From assembly GCF_002211285.1 (NCBI RefSeq), contig NZ_LOKX01000003.1:145295-209294 (forward strand): DNA of 64,000 nucleotides. Direction: 5' to 3'. Numbering within the stretch: position 1 is the first letter of the stretch; each line of letters starts with the position of its first letter. Origin of the DNA: Rhizobium sp. R635 (GTDB taxonomy: Bacteria > Pseudomonadota > Alphaproteobacteria > Rhizobiales > Rhizobiaceae). The position numbers and the translations under genes are program-made. This document shows positions 17,163-27,464 of this stretch, piece by piece. The notes beneath the pieces are model-generated. The model was not told the origin of the DNA and made no database searches. It saw only the letters and a list, made by a program, of their open reading frames with translations.

Positions 17163-17673
17163 GGCCGCATGGCAATCGGCCACCCTCGGCCTCGGCGGCA
17201 ATATCGGCGATCCGGTCAAGGCGATGGCCGCTGCGCTGCAAAGCCTGGACCGGCGAGATGACTGCCGTGTCGCCGCCGTCTCGCGGCTTTATCGCACGCC
17301 GCCCTGGGGCAAGACGGACCAATCCTTCTTCTTCAATGCCTGCGCTGCCGTCGAGACTTTGCTTCCACCGGAGGCTTTGCTCGATGTCTGCCTGTCGATC
17401 GAGCGCGAGATGAAACGCGAGCGCGTCGAGCGCTGGGGGCCTCGCACGCTCGATATCGACGTGCTGACCTATGGTGACGTCGTTCAGGACGCGCCGCGGC
17501 TGGAACTGCCGCATCCGCGTATGACCGAGCGCGGTTTCGTGCTGATGCCGCTGGCCGATATCGCGCCCGACCTTCTGGTCAAGGGCAGGGCAATCGGCGA
17601 CTGGCTTGATGAGGCCGACGTGGCCGGCATCGAGACTGCCGATGGCAGCCGCGACTGGTGGCGGAAAGCCTGA
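17146..17673 (+). CDS. folK: 2-amino-4-hydroxy-6-hydroxymethyldihydropteridine pyrophosphokinase
   Basis: Transfers pyrophosphate from ATP to 6-hydroxymethyl-dihydropterin, giving the FolP substrate. It has 175 residues if the TTG at 17146 is used, inside the end of folB; no ATG is suitably placed. Motifs are LGLGGNIGDP (about 13-22), the RWGPRTLDIDVL stretch (about 95-106) with the metal-binding DxD, and HPRMTERGFVLMPL (about 124-137). It is the last gene of folP-folB-folK and is followed by a terminator. Confidence 0.93.
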   Translation: MSTLPEAAWQSATLGLGGNIGDPVKAMAAALQSLDRRDDCRVAAVSRLYRTPPWGKTDQSFFFNACAAVETLLPPEALLDVCLSIEREMKRERVERWGPRTLDIDVLTYGDVVQDAPRLELPHPRMTERGFVLMPLADIAPDLLVKGRAIGDWLDEADVAGIETADGSRDWWRKA

Positions 17674-17682
17674 AACGGAAAA

Positions 17683-17700
17683 CGGCGGGAAAACCCGCCG
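17683..17700. terminator. Bidirectional terminator between folK and a secreted-protein gene
   Basis: Stem CGGCGGG (17683-17689) and CCCGCCG (17694-17700) with loop AAAA. Two convergent genes end 10 and 27 bases away. No long T-tract is present on the plus side; on the minus strand it is followed by TTTTCCGTTTC. Confidence 0.6.
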
Positions 17701-17726
17701 CTTCAGGACGATCCTGCAATCCCGTT

Positions 17727-18278
17727 TTACTGAATGGAGCCGACGGCGATTTCGTCGACCTGGCGGGTCAATGTCAGGCCGATGACCGGGATCATCTGGC
17801 TTTCGACCTTGACCGAGACGGTGATGTTCATCGTCTTGTCGTCACGCACGCGGGCGATCATCGCGCCGTTCAGCTTGGCGCGGTTGATGCCGACGACGAC
17901 GGTATCCTCGGTCACGGCGCCGGAGACGACGTCGAGGCCCTTGCCGGCAGCGCCGTCGAGGAACTTGCCCTTGTAGGTGGAGCCGGACTGCGAGATGACG
18001 GCGGTCATCGGCTGCTTGAAGACGCCGACGCGGCAGGTGCCGTCAAGCTTGATGCCGGTGCTGCTGTCGTCGGTCGGTTCGCCGGTCAGGTTGCAGGTGA
18101 ATTTCGTACCCTTGTACTTGCCGGCGACGATCTCGCCCGGGCCTTTCCAGGAGCCGGTGACGGATTCGAAGAAAGCCTTGTCACGGGTCGCAGCCGTGGC
18201 TGCCGGAGCGACATCTGCGACAGGAGACAATGCCGCGGCGGCCAGGCCGCAAACGAAGAGAAACTTGCGCGAATACAT
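17727..18278 (-). CDS. Conserved exported protein of unknown function
   Basis: A 183-residue protein from the ATG at 18278, with a signal peptide of about 30 residues (MYSRKFLFVCGLAAAALSPV). The mature part is polar, Gly/Thr/Val-rich and likely beta-structured, with two cysteines in the stretch TCNLTGEPTDDSSTGIKLDG and TCRVG that could form a disulfide. I recognise no functional domain. It stands alone between the fol operon and the YcjF/YcjX pair. A periplasmic or surface location is inferred. Confidence 0.7.
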   Translation of the reverse strand: MYSRKFLFVCGLAAAALSPVADVAPAATAATRDKAFFESVTGSWKGPGEIVAGKYKGTKFTCNLTGEPTDDSSTGIKLDGTCRVGVFKQPMTAVISQSGSTYKGKFLDGAAGKGLDVVSGAVTEDTVVVGINRAKLNGAMIARVRDDKTMNITVSVKVESQMIPVIGLTLTRQVDEIAVGSIQ

Positions 18279-18488
18279 GGATTTTCCTTGGCAAACACCA
18301 CTCACGAATTGAGTGTAAGTTTTGCCGAATAATGGTTAATCCTTCCTTTCCATCATGGCGGAATGCGAGGAAATGCCGAGGCTGGGAGCCGCCCGGATTT
18401 TAGATTTTTATCGCTAATGCATTGGATTTACTTAAATTTATCCAACCTTACCTTGGGGATGGCAAAAGCTGCAGAACTGTTCCGGTGT

Positions 18489-19568
18489 TCAAGGAGTGTT
18501 GCCGCGCGGTGACATCGAAGGCGTGAGATCGCCGATGAAATCTCCGATTCCCGGCCTTTTCAATGCGCGAAAGGCGAGCGGGCGGCAGAGATCCATGGCC
18601 GCGATTCCGATGCGGGCGGTCATCAGACCATTGATGACGCCTTCGCCGAGTCGGGCCGAGAGCTTGGAAGCCAAGCCATGGCCGAGCACCTGCTGGACGA
18701 GGCTGTCGCCAACGGCGATCGAACCAGTAACTGCAAGGTGAGCCAGCACATCGCGCAGCAGGCGGAACATGCCGAGCGTGCCGGGACGGCCGCCATAGAG
18801 TTCGGCCATGGCGCGGATGAGGCGGACGGCCTCATAGAGCACATAGAGCAGATCGACGACGGCGCGCGGACTGACGGCGGTGACGATCGAAACGCGCTTG
18901 GAAGCGTTGACGATGAGCGCCCGGGCCTTGCGATCGAGGGGAGCGAGCAGTTCGCGTTCGGCGAGCGTAATCAGATGCGGGGAATCGATGACTTCGCCCT
19001 CGGTCGCCTTCAGCGTCGCGCGGCCCTTCGATGTCTCGGGATTGGCCGAAAGGAGAGTGCAGAGACGCCCGACGACGGCGCGCGCCTTTGCCGGCCTGGT
19101 TTCGAGGATGGCGGCCTCTGCTTCGGCCTTGATGGTCTGGACGGCGGCAAGCCGCATCATGCCCGCGGTCTCGCGGATGACGAGGGCGAGCACGGCGAGG
19201 ATACCGATTGCCAGCACGCCAAGAGCGACATAACCCAGCCAATCGGCGCGGGTGAAGAGATCGCGGATCAGCCGATCGGTCCAGAGGCCGATGCCGAGCG
19301 ACAGCAGGATGCCGAAGGCCCCGGCGGCGATCTTGCCGAAGGAGGTTCGCCTCTTCAGCGGCGTTGCGACCGGCACCGCGCTCAGATCCTTGTCGGGATT
19401 GAGGAAGGGATCGTCCTCATCCGCCGTGACGACGATGTTCTCGGAGAAGCTTTCCGGCTTGCGCCGCGCCTGTTGCCCCCGGCCATTTTCGCGCGGTTCC
19501 GCAGTCTCTTCCTCATAGGTGAAGGCGGCGGGGGGGCGGCGTGTCGGATCGGATGGGGGCTTGCTCAT
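18489..19568 (-). CDS. YcjF/TIGR01620-family inner-membrane protein
   Basis: Membrane protein of 359 residues in the TIGR01620/DUF697 (YcjF-like) family. The first 75 residues are polar and charged. Two hydrophobic segments follow (about 78-97 and 106-130). A helical cytoplasmic part ends in the conserved GIGDFIGDL region. In many proteobacteria this gene lies next to ycjX, as here, where the ATG overlaps the end of the ycjX-like gene by four bases. In enterobacteria the pair is linked to envelope stress; the molecular role is unknown. Confidence 0.85.
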   Translation of the reverse strand: MSKPPSDPTRRPPAAFTYEEETAEPRENGRGQQARRKPESFSENIVVTADEDDPFLNPDKDLSAVPVATPLKRRTSFGKIAAGAFGILLSLGIGLWTDRLIRDLFTRADWLGYVALGVLAIGILAVLALVIRETAGMMRLAAVQTIKAEAEAAILETRPAKARAVVGRLCTLLSANPETSKGRATLKATEGEVIDSPHLITLAERELLAPLDRKARALIVNASKRVSIVTAVSPRAVVDLLYVLYEAVRLIRAMAELYGGRPGTLGMFRLLRDVLAHLAVTGSIAVGDSLVQQVLGHGLASKLSARLGEGVINGLMTARIGIAAMDLCRPLAFRALKRPGIGDFIGDLTPSMSPRGNTP

Positions 19569-21040
19569 GCGAGACGGTCTCCGAACAGGAACTGCATGGC
19601 GCGGTCGAGGCGGATATGCGGCACCGACAGCTTGATGCCGCCGCCGGTTTCTTCGAGATGCGGCGGGCGGAACCTGACGACATTGACGTCGGGCAGTGGC
19701 TCAACGGTCTTGCCCGAAGCAATGCGGTCAAACAGGTTTTCCGGATCTTCCGGCAGGTCGCCGGGGAAGATCGCGGTCTTTTTCTGGCCATCGAAGCGCT
19801 CGCCGGCGATGGTTTCGCCCTCCATCGGCGTGCCGACGATCACAGGCAGCTCATGACCGTCACGCTTGACCGTGGCCTCGCGGGTGGCGCGCACGGAGGC
19901 GAGCGCCATCACATCGATGCCCGCACCCGCCATGCCGATGCGGGCGATGGCGCGATCGACGAGGCGGCGGGTCAGCGCATCGAGCCGGTCGTGGCTCTCA
20001 TGATGGAGATGATCGGCCTTGGTGGCGGCGACCAGCACGCGGTCGATGCGGCGGCCGAGCAGCGAAGAGAGCAGCGAATTGGTGCCGGGGCGGAAACAGG
20101 CGAGCACATCGGTCAGCGCGCGCTCCAGATCCTGCACGGCCTCGGGACCGCGGTTCATCGCCTGCAGCGCATCGACCAGCACGATCTGACGGTCGAGCCG
20201 GGCGAAATGCTCGCGGAAGAAGGGTTTGACGACGACCGACTTATAGGCCTCGTAGCGCCGCTCCATCATCGCCCAGAGCGAACCGCGGCCAGGATGTCGG
20301 CTCGCCGGCAAGGCCAGGGGCGCAAAAGTCAGCGCCGGCGAACCGTCTAGATCGCCGGGCAGAAGCAGGCGGCCGGGCGGCAGGGTGGAAAGCGAGCGCT
20401 CGTCGGCCTTGCAGGCCTTGAGATAACAGGCAAAGGCGGTGGCGAGATCGCGGGCGACCATCTCGTCGGCATCGGCATGGATATTGGCGGCGCGCGTGAG
20501 CTCCAGCCAGCCGCGCGACAGCTCGGAACGGACGCCGGTTTCGGCAAGCGCGATCGTCTCCTCGCTGAAGGTGCGGTAATCCTTGCCGAGCAGCGGCAGG
20601 TCGAGCAGCCATTCGCCGGGATAATCGACGATATCGATCGATAGGCGGCCGGGCGAGAACAGGCGGTTCCAGCCGCTGGCGCTTTGATAATCCAGCGTGA
20701 CGCGCAGCTCGGAGATGGCGCGGGTCGAATCCGGCCAGATGCGGTCCTTCACCAGTGCGCGGATATGGTCCTCGTATTGAAAACGCGGCACGGCATCGTC
20801 CGGCTGCGGTTCCAGCCGCACCGCCGAGACGCGGCCGGACTGTACCGGCTCGAACAGCGGCAGGCGGCCGCCATGCAAGAGATTATGGACCAGTGACGAG
20901 ATGAAGACCGTCTTGCCGGAGCGGGAGAGGCCGGTGACGCCGAGCCGCACGGTCGGATTGACGAGGCCGCTTGCCCTGTCGGCAAGATTGTCCAACGCGA
21001 TGCGGGCGTCGTCGGCGAGGGATGTCAGGCGTGGCGGCAA
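19565..21040 (-). CDS. YcjX-family P-loop GTPase (DUF463)
   Basis: Predicted cytoplasmic nucleotide-binding protein of the YcjX/DUF463 family, about 491 residues. A P-loop GLSRSGKT is near residue 36, and conserved stretches around IVDYPGEWLLDLPLL and VAATKADHLHHESHD include a G4-like TKAD motif. YcjX proteins have a Ras-like core. No ATG lies near the expected start. I use the TTG at 21040; an in-frame TTG at 21070 is equally possible. It is co-transcribed with the YcjF-like gene (4-base overlap). Confidence 0.88.
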   Translation of the reverse strand: MPPRLTSLADDARIALDNLADRASGLVNPTVRLGVTGLSRSGKTVFISSLVHNLLHGGRLPLFEPVQSGRVSAVRLEPQPDDAVPRFQYEDHIRALVKDRIWPDSTRAISELRVTLDYQSASGWNRLFSPGRLSIDIVDYPGEWLLDLPLLGKDYRTFSEETIALAETGVRSELSRGWLELTRAANIHADADEMVARDLATAFACYLKACKADERSLSTLPPGRLLLPGDLDGSPALTFAPLALPASRHPGRGSLWAMMERRYEAYKSVVVKPFFREHFARLDRQIVLVDALQAMNRGPEAVQDLERALTDVLACFRPGTNSLLSSLLGRRIDRVLVAATKADHLHHESHDRLDALTRRLVDRAIARIGMAGAGIDVMALASVRATREATVKRDGHELPVIVGTPMEGETIAGERFDGQKKTAIFPGDLPEDPENLFDRIASGKTVEPLPDVNVVRFRPPHLEETGGGIKLSVPHIRLDRAMQFLFGDRLA

Positions 21041-21106
21041 GGCGCGATTCCGGTTGATAACTGCCGGCAATATAGGAAGGGAGCTCCGCCCGAAAAAGAA
21101 GCGGGG

Positions 21107-21180
21107 CTAGAGCATTTCCGTTTTTCTTCGAATCACGAGAATTCTCTATCTTCTTGTTTTAACGCAATTCCCGGCAAAAG
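21107..21180. repeat. Probable partial copy of a rhizobial dispersed repeat
   Basis: The 74 bases between the ycjX-like and sixA-like genes start CTAGAGCATTTCCGTTTTTC and contain CGAATCACGAGAATTCTC and CGCAATTCCCGG. They match from memory a very common intergenic element of Rhizobium genomes. Only one copy is in this window, so membership rests on recall. Confidence 0.45.
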
Positions 21181-21182
21181 CT

Positions 21183-21677
21183 TCAGACGACCAGGAAATC
21201 GGTCAGGCGCCAGGCGGCCGCCGATACGTCGAAATCGAGAACGGCGAGGCCGGCCGTCGGGAAGCCGCCGGGAAGGGCGCTCACCATGGCTTCGTGGCCG
21301 ATCAGCGCCTCCAGCGCCTGCTCGATCGTCGGATTGTGGCCGATCAGCATGACGGCTGCCGCATCCTGGGCATCGATGATCTCGATATAGGTGCCGACCG
21401 TGGCGTTATAGAGCGCATCGACGTAACGCACGTCGAGCGTGACACCCATCGCGCGGTGGACGGCATCGGCAGTGGCGCGGCAACGCAGAGCCGTCGAACT
21501 GATCAGGAGATCGGGGCGAAAACCTTTGTCGGCGGCCTTATCGGCGATGATCTCGGCATCGCCATAGCCCTTCTCATTCAGCGGCCGGTCGAAATCGCGC
21601 TGTCCGGGTTCGGCCCAGGCCGCCTCGGCATGACGCAGGAAATAGATGCGGTTAGGCGGAGGCAGGGGTACGGTCAT
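21183..21677 (-). CDS. SixA-like phosphohistidine phosphatase
   Basis: Histidine phosphatase superfamily protein of 164 residues. The catalytic RHG-type motif is LRHAEAAW with Arg15 and His16. A second conserved arginine lies in SSTALRCRATA, and the second catalytic histidine in LIGHNPTIE. Length and motifs fit the SixA subgroup, which removes phosphate from histidine of Hpt domains or of phosphotransferase proteins. The ATG at 21677 is preferred to a TTG two codons upstream. Whether it acts on the Hpt protein encoded 7 kb away cannot be told. Confidence 0.85.
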   Translation of the reverse strand: MTVPLPPPNRIYFLRHAEAAWAEPGQRDFDRPLNEKGYGDAEIIADKAADKGFRPDLLISSTALRCRATADAVHRAMGVTLDVRYVDALYNATVGTYIEIIDAQDAAAVMLIGHNPTIEQALEALIGHEAMVSALPGGFPTAGLAVLDFDVSAAAWRLTDFLVV

Positions 21678-21951
21678 GGGCAAATCCAGGATCGAGCAAG
21701 TCTTTTCACTAACGGCTGCGATCAGCCGCCGTCAACCGCCAGGCGTGCAAAGGCTGCCCAAAACCTGGCCGACAACACGGCGTTTTGAAGGCGAAGCAAA
21801 AAACGGCCGCCGGAATAATGATGATAAAATAGACCGTTAGCCGGAAAATGTAACAGATTTAAAAATCTGTTTACCTGTCGTATTTGGCTTGAATCGCGGC
21901 CAGCGCTTGGGATATACAGCCCGCCATGAGATGTTCTTCAGGAGAATCGCG

Positions 21952-22371
<420 letters not shown>

Positions 22372-22399
22372 CGATTTTCATGCAGGCATGAAACAGAAG

Positions 22400-22427
22400 A
22401 AGGCGCCGCGACCGATCGCGGCGCCTT
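22400..22427. terminator. Bidirectional terminator between dksA and the DUF1062 gene
   Basis: Perfect 11-bp stem AAGGCGCCGCG (22400-22410) and CGCGGCGCCTT (22417-22427), loop ACCGAT, followed by TTC on the plus strand and TCTTCTG on the minus strand. It lies 28 bases after dksA and 4 bases beyond the stop of the convergent gene. Confidence 0.8.
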
Positions 22428-22431
22428 TTCG

Positions 22432-23067
22432 TTAGGCGGGGTCTCCTGTCGCCAAGGGCTTCCAGGATTGTTCGCGGTCCGCCTCCTCGGCGAGGTCGAT
22501 CCCAATAAGAACCGCATTCCTGATTCGCCGCCGAATGAGGTCCGCATGGCCGGGGTCCGTGCGAAGCATGCCGCTTTCGTGAAGGGCTTGCAGCCGGGAA
22601 CGGGAAAGCTTCAGTTCGGACGCCAGCAGGCGGTCGAGACGGATGCTGATCGGAAACGGAACCGTCAGTTCGATTTCCAAACGCGTCCACTCCGGAACGT
22701 CCTGCTGGATTTTTTTGGTGACTTCGAAGTCGGCGAACTCGTCCACGCGTTGCGATTTGCGTCGCAGTGCTTCGAGATTGAAGGTTTCCGCCCGAATCCA
22801 ATCCGGATCGTTGGACTGTAACGCGTCAAGGATTGCGGGATCGATGGTGCGGACATTCTGGCGTTCCAGGATCGGCCGGTTCCACGTTCTTTGGCAGGTC
22901 AGGCATTTGTAGATGAGCCAGGCATCCAGTTTGCGGCCGTTGGCGTTGAGCCGGATCTTGTCGCTGGATTGGAAGGCTCTGAGGCCTCCGCATCCGCCGC
23001 ATGCAATCCAAGGCTGAGGTGCTGTTGTCGGAATGATGGTCCATCGGACCCGAAGCGTCTTGCACAT
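22432..23067 (-). CDS. DUF1062 family protein
   Basis: A 211-residue protein of unknown function from the ATG at 23067 (MCKTLRVRW). The N-terminal part has two CxxC pairs, IACGGCGG (about 22-29) and YKCLTCQRTW (about 53-62), which look like a zinc ribbon. A helical C-terminal part contains the stretch LDRLLASELKLSRSRLQAL, which resembles an S4-type RNA-binding or HTH helix. The family is annotated only as DUF1062. AGGAAGA lies about 10 bases before the start. It is convergent with dksA. Confidence 0.8.
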   Translation of the reverse strand: MCKTLRVRWTIIPTTAPQPWIACGGCGGLRAFQSSDKIRLNANGRKLDAWLIYKCLTCQRTWNRPILERQNVRTIDPAILDALQSNDPDWIRAETFNLEALRRKSQRVDEFADFEVTKKIQQDVPEWTRLEIELTVPFPISIRLDRLLASELKLSRSRLQALHESGMLRTDPGHADLIRRRIRNAVLIGIDLAEEADREQSWKPLATGDPA

Positions 23068-23459
23068 ATCGCGTTGGTCTTCCTGTCGGAAGTCCACCAG
23101 GATGGTGCATGAGAAAGCCCCTGCGGGCGCGGCGTGGCGATGTTCTGGGCGGCTGAAGAGCTGAGGCAGCGGAGCTGCGCATGGCACAAAATAACAATGC
23201 CAAACCGGTCTCTCGCCACCACCCGATGAACATGGTCATACCCCGGCAGCGCATCGCTGTCCCGAAGTACAGGTGAAACTGGAGTGAGACCGGTATTTAC
23301 TTAGGCAAAATGAACCTCGGTGCGCCAACGCTCTTCAACCCGAGGAATAACAAATGATCGGAGCGGATGGGAGTCCCCGCTGCTTTCCGCAATTGAAAGC
23401 CGCAGACTTGAGACTTTTATGCAACTTGATGATGCGGGCGGGAGCGCGGGGCGCTTCCC
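23068..23459. other. 392-bp intergenic region, nothing recognised
   Basis: Between two minus-strand genes. A 31-codon frame on the plus strand starts ATGGCACAAAATAAC at 23181 and is too short to support. No clear terminator, repeat or RNA gene is visible. Confidence 0.5.
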
Positions 23460-24506
23460 TCACTTGTCGCGGTTGACGCTCATTTCCCCGAAGATGCGGG
23501 CGACTTCCTTCTGCAGCTCGGTGTCGGCGCCGGTGATCGGCGCAAGATCGGGGTCACGGCGCGGCAGGTTGCCGGGCTGCGGCGCGGCCTGGCGCGGCGC
23601 CTGGTTTGCCGGCGCCGGCACAACGCGTTCGGCCGTCAGGTTGTTCGACATCTCCTCTTCCAGCACGCGCTGGAAATCACGCCGAATCGCCGCTGCCGAT
23701 TGCGCAGCCGCATCGTCCTCGGCCGTCGCCGTGCGCGCGGCCGCCGGCGTGCTCTGGACAGGCGGGGCGGAGACCTCAGGTTCGATGCGCTGCTGCGGCA
23801 GCACGCGCTGGCGGGCAGCATCGAGGATCTCGGCGGCACTGGCCGCGTCCCGGTACGGTGCGGGCTGCGCGGAAGCAGGCGGAGCGGGACGTTCCGGCGG
23901 GCGCGGCGAGGGCGGGACGGCGCGCAGCGAATTGTCGCGTTCTGCCGCCAGAGAGGCTATCGCAGGAGATGCTGCGGGCTCAACCGGAAGAGGGCTCGTG
24001 GCCACCGGGGACGCGACGACCGGCTGGGCCGGCGGTTCGGGACGAGGGCGCGGTTCCGGCGACACGGGTGCGGAGAACGAGGGCTCGGGGGCCGGTTCGA
24101 CGCGGGCCGCGACAGGCGGGCGAGCTGCAGGGGCGGGCGGCGTTTCCGGCCGCGCGGCCGGTATCGGACGCTCATCGGCGGGCTGCGGACGGTGGGCGCT
24201 TTCCGCCTGTCCGGCCGTCTCGGTCAGGATGCGGCTTTCGATAACGATATCGGTCGGGCCGCCGATCATGATCAGGTGCTCGACATCGTCGCGGCGAACC
24301 AGCACCAGCCGGCGGCGGGTATCGACGGCAGCCGCATCCAGCACCTGCAGGCGGGGCTGGCGGTTTTTGCCGCCGCGAACGAAGGGCGAAGGCGCGCGAT
24401 TGCGGAGCAGCCAGAGCGCGAGGATGAGCAGGAGAAGCGCCAGACCGACGCCACCGGCGGCAAGCAGGAAGCGGCTGCCGTAAGCTCCCACAACATCATC
24501 GAACAT
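23460..24506 (-). CDS. FliO-like single-span membrane protein
   Basis: A 348-residue inner-membrane protein (ATG 24506; GGAG 9 bases upstream). One transmembrane segment (about 13-35) is followed by a basic stretch and a short folded domain with RRRLVLVRRDDVEHLIMIGGPTDIVIES (in part; about 67-95), which matches the FliO family of flagellar export proteins. The remaining 240 residues are Pro/Ala/Arg-rich and look disordered, ending in a short helix (about 320-345). No other flagellar gene is near. Such isolated FliO-like genes next to cckA occur in rhizobia, and their role is not settled. The gene is divergent from cckA. Confidence 0.72.
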   Translation of the reverse strand: MFDDVVGAYGSRFLLAAGGVGLALLLLILALWLLRNRAPSPFVRGGKNRQPRLQVLDAAAVDTRRRLVLVRRDDVEHLIMIGGPTDIVIESRILTETAGQAESAHRPQPADERPIPAARPETPPAPAARPPVAARVEPAPEPSFSAPVSPEPRPRPEPPAQPVVASPVATSPLPVEPAASPAIASLAAERDNSLRAVPPSPRPPERPAPPASAQPAPYRDAASAAEILDAARQRVLPQQRIEPEVSAPPVQSTPAAARTATAEDDAAAQSAAAIRRDFQRVLEEEMSNNLTAERVVPAPANQAPRQAAPQPGNLPRRDPDLAPITGADTELQKEVARIFGEMSVNRDK

Positions 24507-24819
24507 AGTCACTCACTCCATTTCACATTCGGCACATATTGACGACTTTTCCGTTCCTTAGACAAGGGCCGAAGGTCCTGTCCAGTCACGCGCGAACGCG
24601 ATTTCGTGTGCGCAGGGTTGCGCGTGCAGGTGTTGCGCTTTTGCGGGCACCTCAGGCGAGCTTCAGGGGCAGATGGCGCTCTTGCCTGTGAATTCAAGCA
24701 GTCTTGCCGCCTACCGCTGTTTTTGCCGGCGCGGCAAATTGCTAAGAAGGAAGGAGTGCCTGATTCCTGCTTCGTCTTCGTGCTACGAACCAAGCCGGAA
24801 GGGTTTATGTGAGGAATAC
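24507..24819. other. 313-bp divergent region between the FliO-like gene and cckA
   Basis: Must hold both promoters. The cckA side has a GAGGAA ribosome binding site at 24811-24816. I see no consensus CtrA box and no repeat. Confidence 0.5.
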
Positions 24820-27423
24820 ATGACGAAACCGCGTCAGGCCGACGACTATAACGCACCGCTTGTCGATCGTGGGGGGCGTTCTGGCACGGTTTTGCGCATT
24901 CTCCTCCTGGCGATCGTGCTGATCGCGGCCGCCGGCGGCTTCGTCGTTTTCAAGCACTCGCTCGACAATGAGATCGTGCTCGGCGGTCTCGGCGTGCTCG
25001 CCATGGTCGGCATCTTCTTCCTGGTATCTTCCGTCATCGGCTTCATCGAGGTGATGCCGCAGCGCCAGTCCGACAGCCTGGCGCGCGCGTTCCTGAACAG
25101 CCATCCCGACGGCACGCTGATCACTGACGAAAAAGGCCGGATCATCTATGCCAACGCCGCCTATGGCGCGTTGACGGGCGCACGCAAGGCGACCGAGGTG
25201 CAGACGCTGGAAACGCTGCTTTCCCGTCACCGCGAATCCAACGAGGCGCTCTACAGGCTGGTCAACGGCCTGCGCGAGGGAAGGGAAGGCCGCGAGGAAT
25301 TCCGTCTGCTGCGCGCGGTCGGCCCCGGCGGCAACGGCTCGGGCGCACACTGGTACCGGCTGAAGGCGCGGCTGCTCCAGCCGGAGGAGAACGGCGGCAA
25401 GCCGCTGCAGATCTGGCAGATTACCGACATCACCACCGAGCGCGACGATCAGGAGCGTTTCTTCAAGGAGCTGCAGAACGCGATCGACTATCTCGACCAT
25501 GCGCCGGCCGGATTCTTCTCCGCTGGCAGGAAGGGCGAGATCTTCTATCTGAATGCGACGCTTGCGGAGTGGCTGAGCCTCGACCTCACCAAGTTCGTGC
25601 CGGGCTCGATGACGATCGGCGACGTCGTGGCGGGCGAGGGGCTGGCGCTGATCCAGTCGGTGCAGGCCGAACCGGGTTTGAAAAAGACCGTGACGCTCGA
25701 TCTCGACCTGCGCAAGACCAACGGCCAGAGCCTGCCGGTGCAGATCATCCACAGCGTCACTTCGATGCGCGACGGCGCGCCCGGCGAAAGCCGGACGATC
25801 GTGCTGGCGCGCGAAAAGAGCGACGAGAGCGGCCATTCCGCTTCGGCCGCGGCCATGCGCTTCACCCGCTTCTTCAACAACACGCCGATGGCGATCGCCT
25901 CGGTCGATGGCGACGGGCGCATCCTGCGCACCAATGCGCCTTTCCTGAAGCTGTTCTCCGGCGTTGTCTCTCGTGACGATCTCGAAAGGCGGCCGCGTCT
26001 CGAAACCATCGTGCAGGAGAGCGACCGGCCGCAGCTGGCCGAGGCGCTGGCGGCAGCGAAGGACCGGCAGGGCGACATCGCGCCGCTCGACACCCGCACG
26101 CCGACCGATGAGGCGCGCTATTTCCGCTTCTACGTCAACGCGGTCATCGACCAGAGCGACGAAGCGCCTGAGGAAGCGGCGATCGTTTATGCCGTCGAGG
26201 TGACCGAGCAGAAGGCGCTGGAAGCGCAGATGGCGCAGACGCAGAAGATGAATGCCGTGGGAACGCTTGCCGGCGGCATCGCGCACGACTTCAACAACGT
26301 GCTGACGGCGATCCTGCTTTCCTCCGACCATCTGCTGCTGCAGGCGCGCCCCTCGGATGCGAGCTTCGCCGACCTGATGGAGATCAAGCGCAACGCCAAT
26401 CGCGCCGCCGTGCTGGTGCGCCAGCTGCTCGCCTTCTCGCGCAAGCAGACGATGCGGCCCTCGGTGCTGAACCTGACCGACGTCGTCGGCGACCTGCGCA
26501 TGCTGGTCGACCGGCTGCTCTCCGGCACCAATGTCAAACTCGACGTGCAGTATGGCCGTGATCTCTGGCCGGTCAAAACGGACCTTTCGCAATTCGAGCA
26601 GGTGCTGATCAACCTCTGCGTCAATGCGCGCGACGCCATGCCGGAGGGCGGCACGCTGACGCTGCGCACCCGCAATCTGACCGCCGCCGACGTTGCCGCC
26701 TTCAACTATTCCTATATGCCGGCCGAGGACATGGTGCTGGTCGAGGTCGCCGATAACGGCACGGGCATTGCGCCTGAGATCATGGACAAGATCTTCGAGC
26801 CGTTCTTCACCACCAAGGATGTCGGCAAGGGAACCGGTCTCGGCCTCGCCATGGTCTATGGCATTGTCAAGCAATCGGGCGGTTACATCCAGCCGGAATC
26901 CGAAGTCGGCAAGGGCACGACCTTCCGTGTCTTCCTGCCGCGCCACATTCCGGAGCCGGCGGTTGCAGCGGAAGCGGGCGCGATAGACGGCGCCATTGCC
27001 GGAACGGAAGTGCTGCCGCCGCCCGTATCGTCGCAGCAGCCCGAGGACCTGACCGGCTCGGCCGTCGTTCTTCTCGTCGAGGATGAAGAGGCGGTGCGCC
27101 GCGGTGGCAAGCGCATGCTGGAAACACGGGGCTATACCGTGCACGAGGCGGGCTCGGGGGTCGAGGCACTGAGCATCATGGAAGAGCTCGACGGCAAGGT
27201 CGACATCGTCGTCTCCGACGTCGTGATGCCCGAAATGGACGGCCCGACGCTGCTGCGCGAGCTGCGCAAGAACTATCCCGACCTGAAATTCATCTTCGTT
27301 TCAGGCTATGCCGAGGACGCGTTTGCCCGCAACCTGCCGCCGGATGCGAAATTCGGGTTCTTGCCGAAGCCGTTCTCGCTGAAGCAGCTGGCGGTGGTGG
27401 TGAAAGAGACGCTGGATAGTTAG
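24820..27423 (+). CDS. cckA: Hybrid histidine kinase CckA (cell-cycle kinase)
   Basis: Inner-membrane hybrid kinase of 867 residues at the top of the CckA-ChpT-CtrA phosphorelay. Two transmembrane segments (about 24-44 and 52-75) are followed by PAS-type sensor domains (about 85-460). The DHp domain contains [10 protein letters not shown] with the phosphorylated His489. The ATPase domain shows the N-box [11 protein letters not shown], the G1 box [10 protein letters not shown] and the G2 box GKGTGLGL. The C-terminal receiver domain carries Asp800 ([13 protein letters not shown]). The start ATG at 24820 has GAGGA just upstream. Domain order and the HDFNN form of the H-box are diagnostic for CckA. 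Confidence 0.95.
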   Translation: MTKPRQADDYNAPLVDRGGRSGTVLRILLLAIVLIAAAGGFVVFKHSLDNEIVLGGLGVLAMVGIFFLVSSVIGFIEVMPQRQSDSLARAFLNSHPDGTLITDEKGRIIYANAAYGALTGARKATEVQTLETLLSRHRESNEALYRLVNGLREGREGREEFRLLRAVGPGGNGSGAHWYRLKARLLQPEENGGKPLQIWQITDITTERDDQERFFKELQNAIDYLDHAPAGFFSAGRKGEIFYLNATLAEWLSLDLTKFVPGSMTIGDVVAGEGLALIQSVQAEPGLKKTVTLDLDLRKTNGQSLPVQIIHSVTSMRDGAPGESRTIVLAREKSDESGHSASAAAMRFTRFFNNTPMAIASVDGDGRILRTNAPFLKLFSGVVSRDDLERRPRLETIVQESDRPQLAEALAAAKDRQGDIAPLDTRTPTDEARYFRFYVNAVIDQSDEAPEEAAIVYAVEVTEQKALEAQMAQTQKMNAVGTLAGGIAHDFNNVLTAILLSSDHLLLQARPSDASFADLMEIKRNANRAAVLVRQLLAFSRKQTMRPSVLNLTDVVGDLRMLVDRLLSGTNVKLDVQYGRDLWPVKTDLSQFEQVLINLCVNARDAMPEGGTLTLRTRNLTAADVAAFNYSYMPAEDMVLVEVADNGTGIAPEIMDKIFEPFFTTKDVGKGTGLGLAMVYGIVKQSGGYIQPESEVGKGTTFRVFLPRHIPEPAVAAEAGAIDGAIAGTEVLPPPVSSQQPEDLTGSAVVLLVEDEEAVRRGGKRMLETRGYTVHEAGSGVEALSIMEELDGKVDIVVSDVVMPEMDGPTLLRELRKNYPDLKFIFVSGYAEDAFARNLPPDAKFGFLPKPFSLKQLAVVVKETLDS

Positions 27424-27464
27424 GGCTGCGGCTTGGCGGTTTCAGTAGAGGGTGCGCTGTGTGG

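Noticed and set aside
18328..18340. ATGGTTAAT (inverse of TTAACCAT) upstream of the exported-protein gene as a CtrA half-site
   Set aside because: A single 8-base match without a second half-site or GANTC site occurs often by chance.
23181..23276. 31-codon plus-strand frame with ATG in the region before the FliO-like gene's downstream neighbour
   Set aside because: Too short to support, with no conserved pattern and no clear ribosome binding site.
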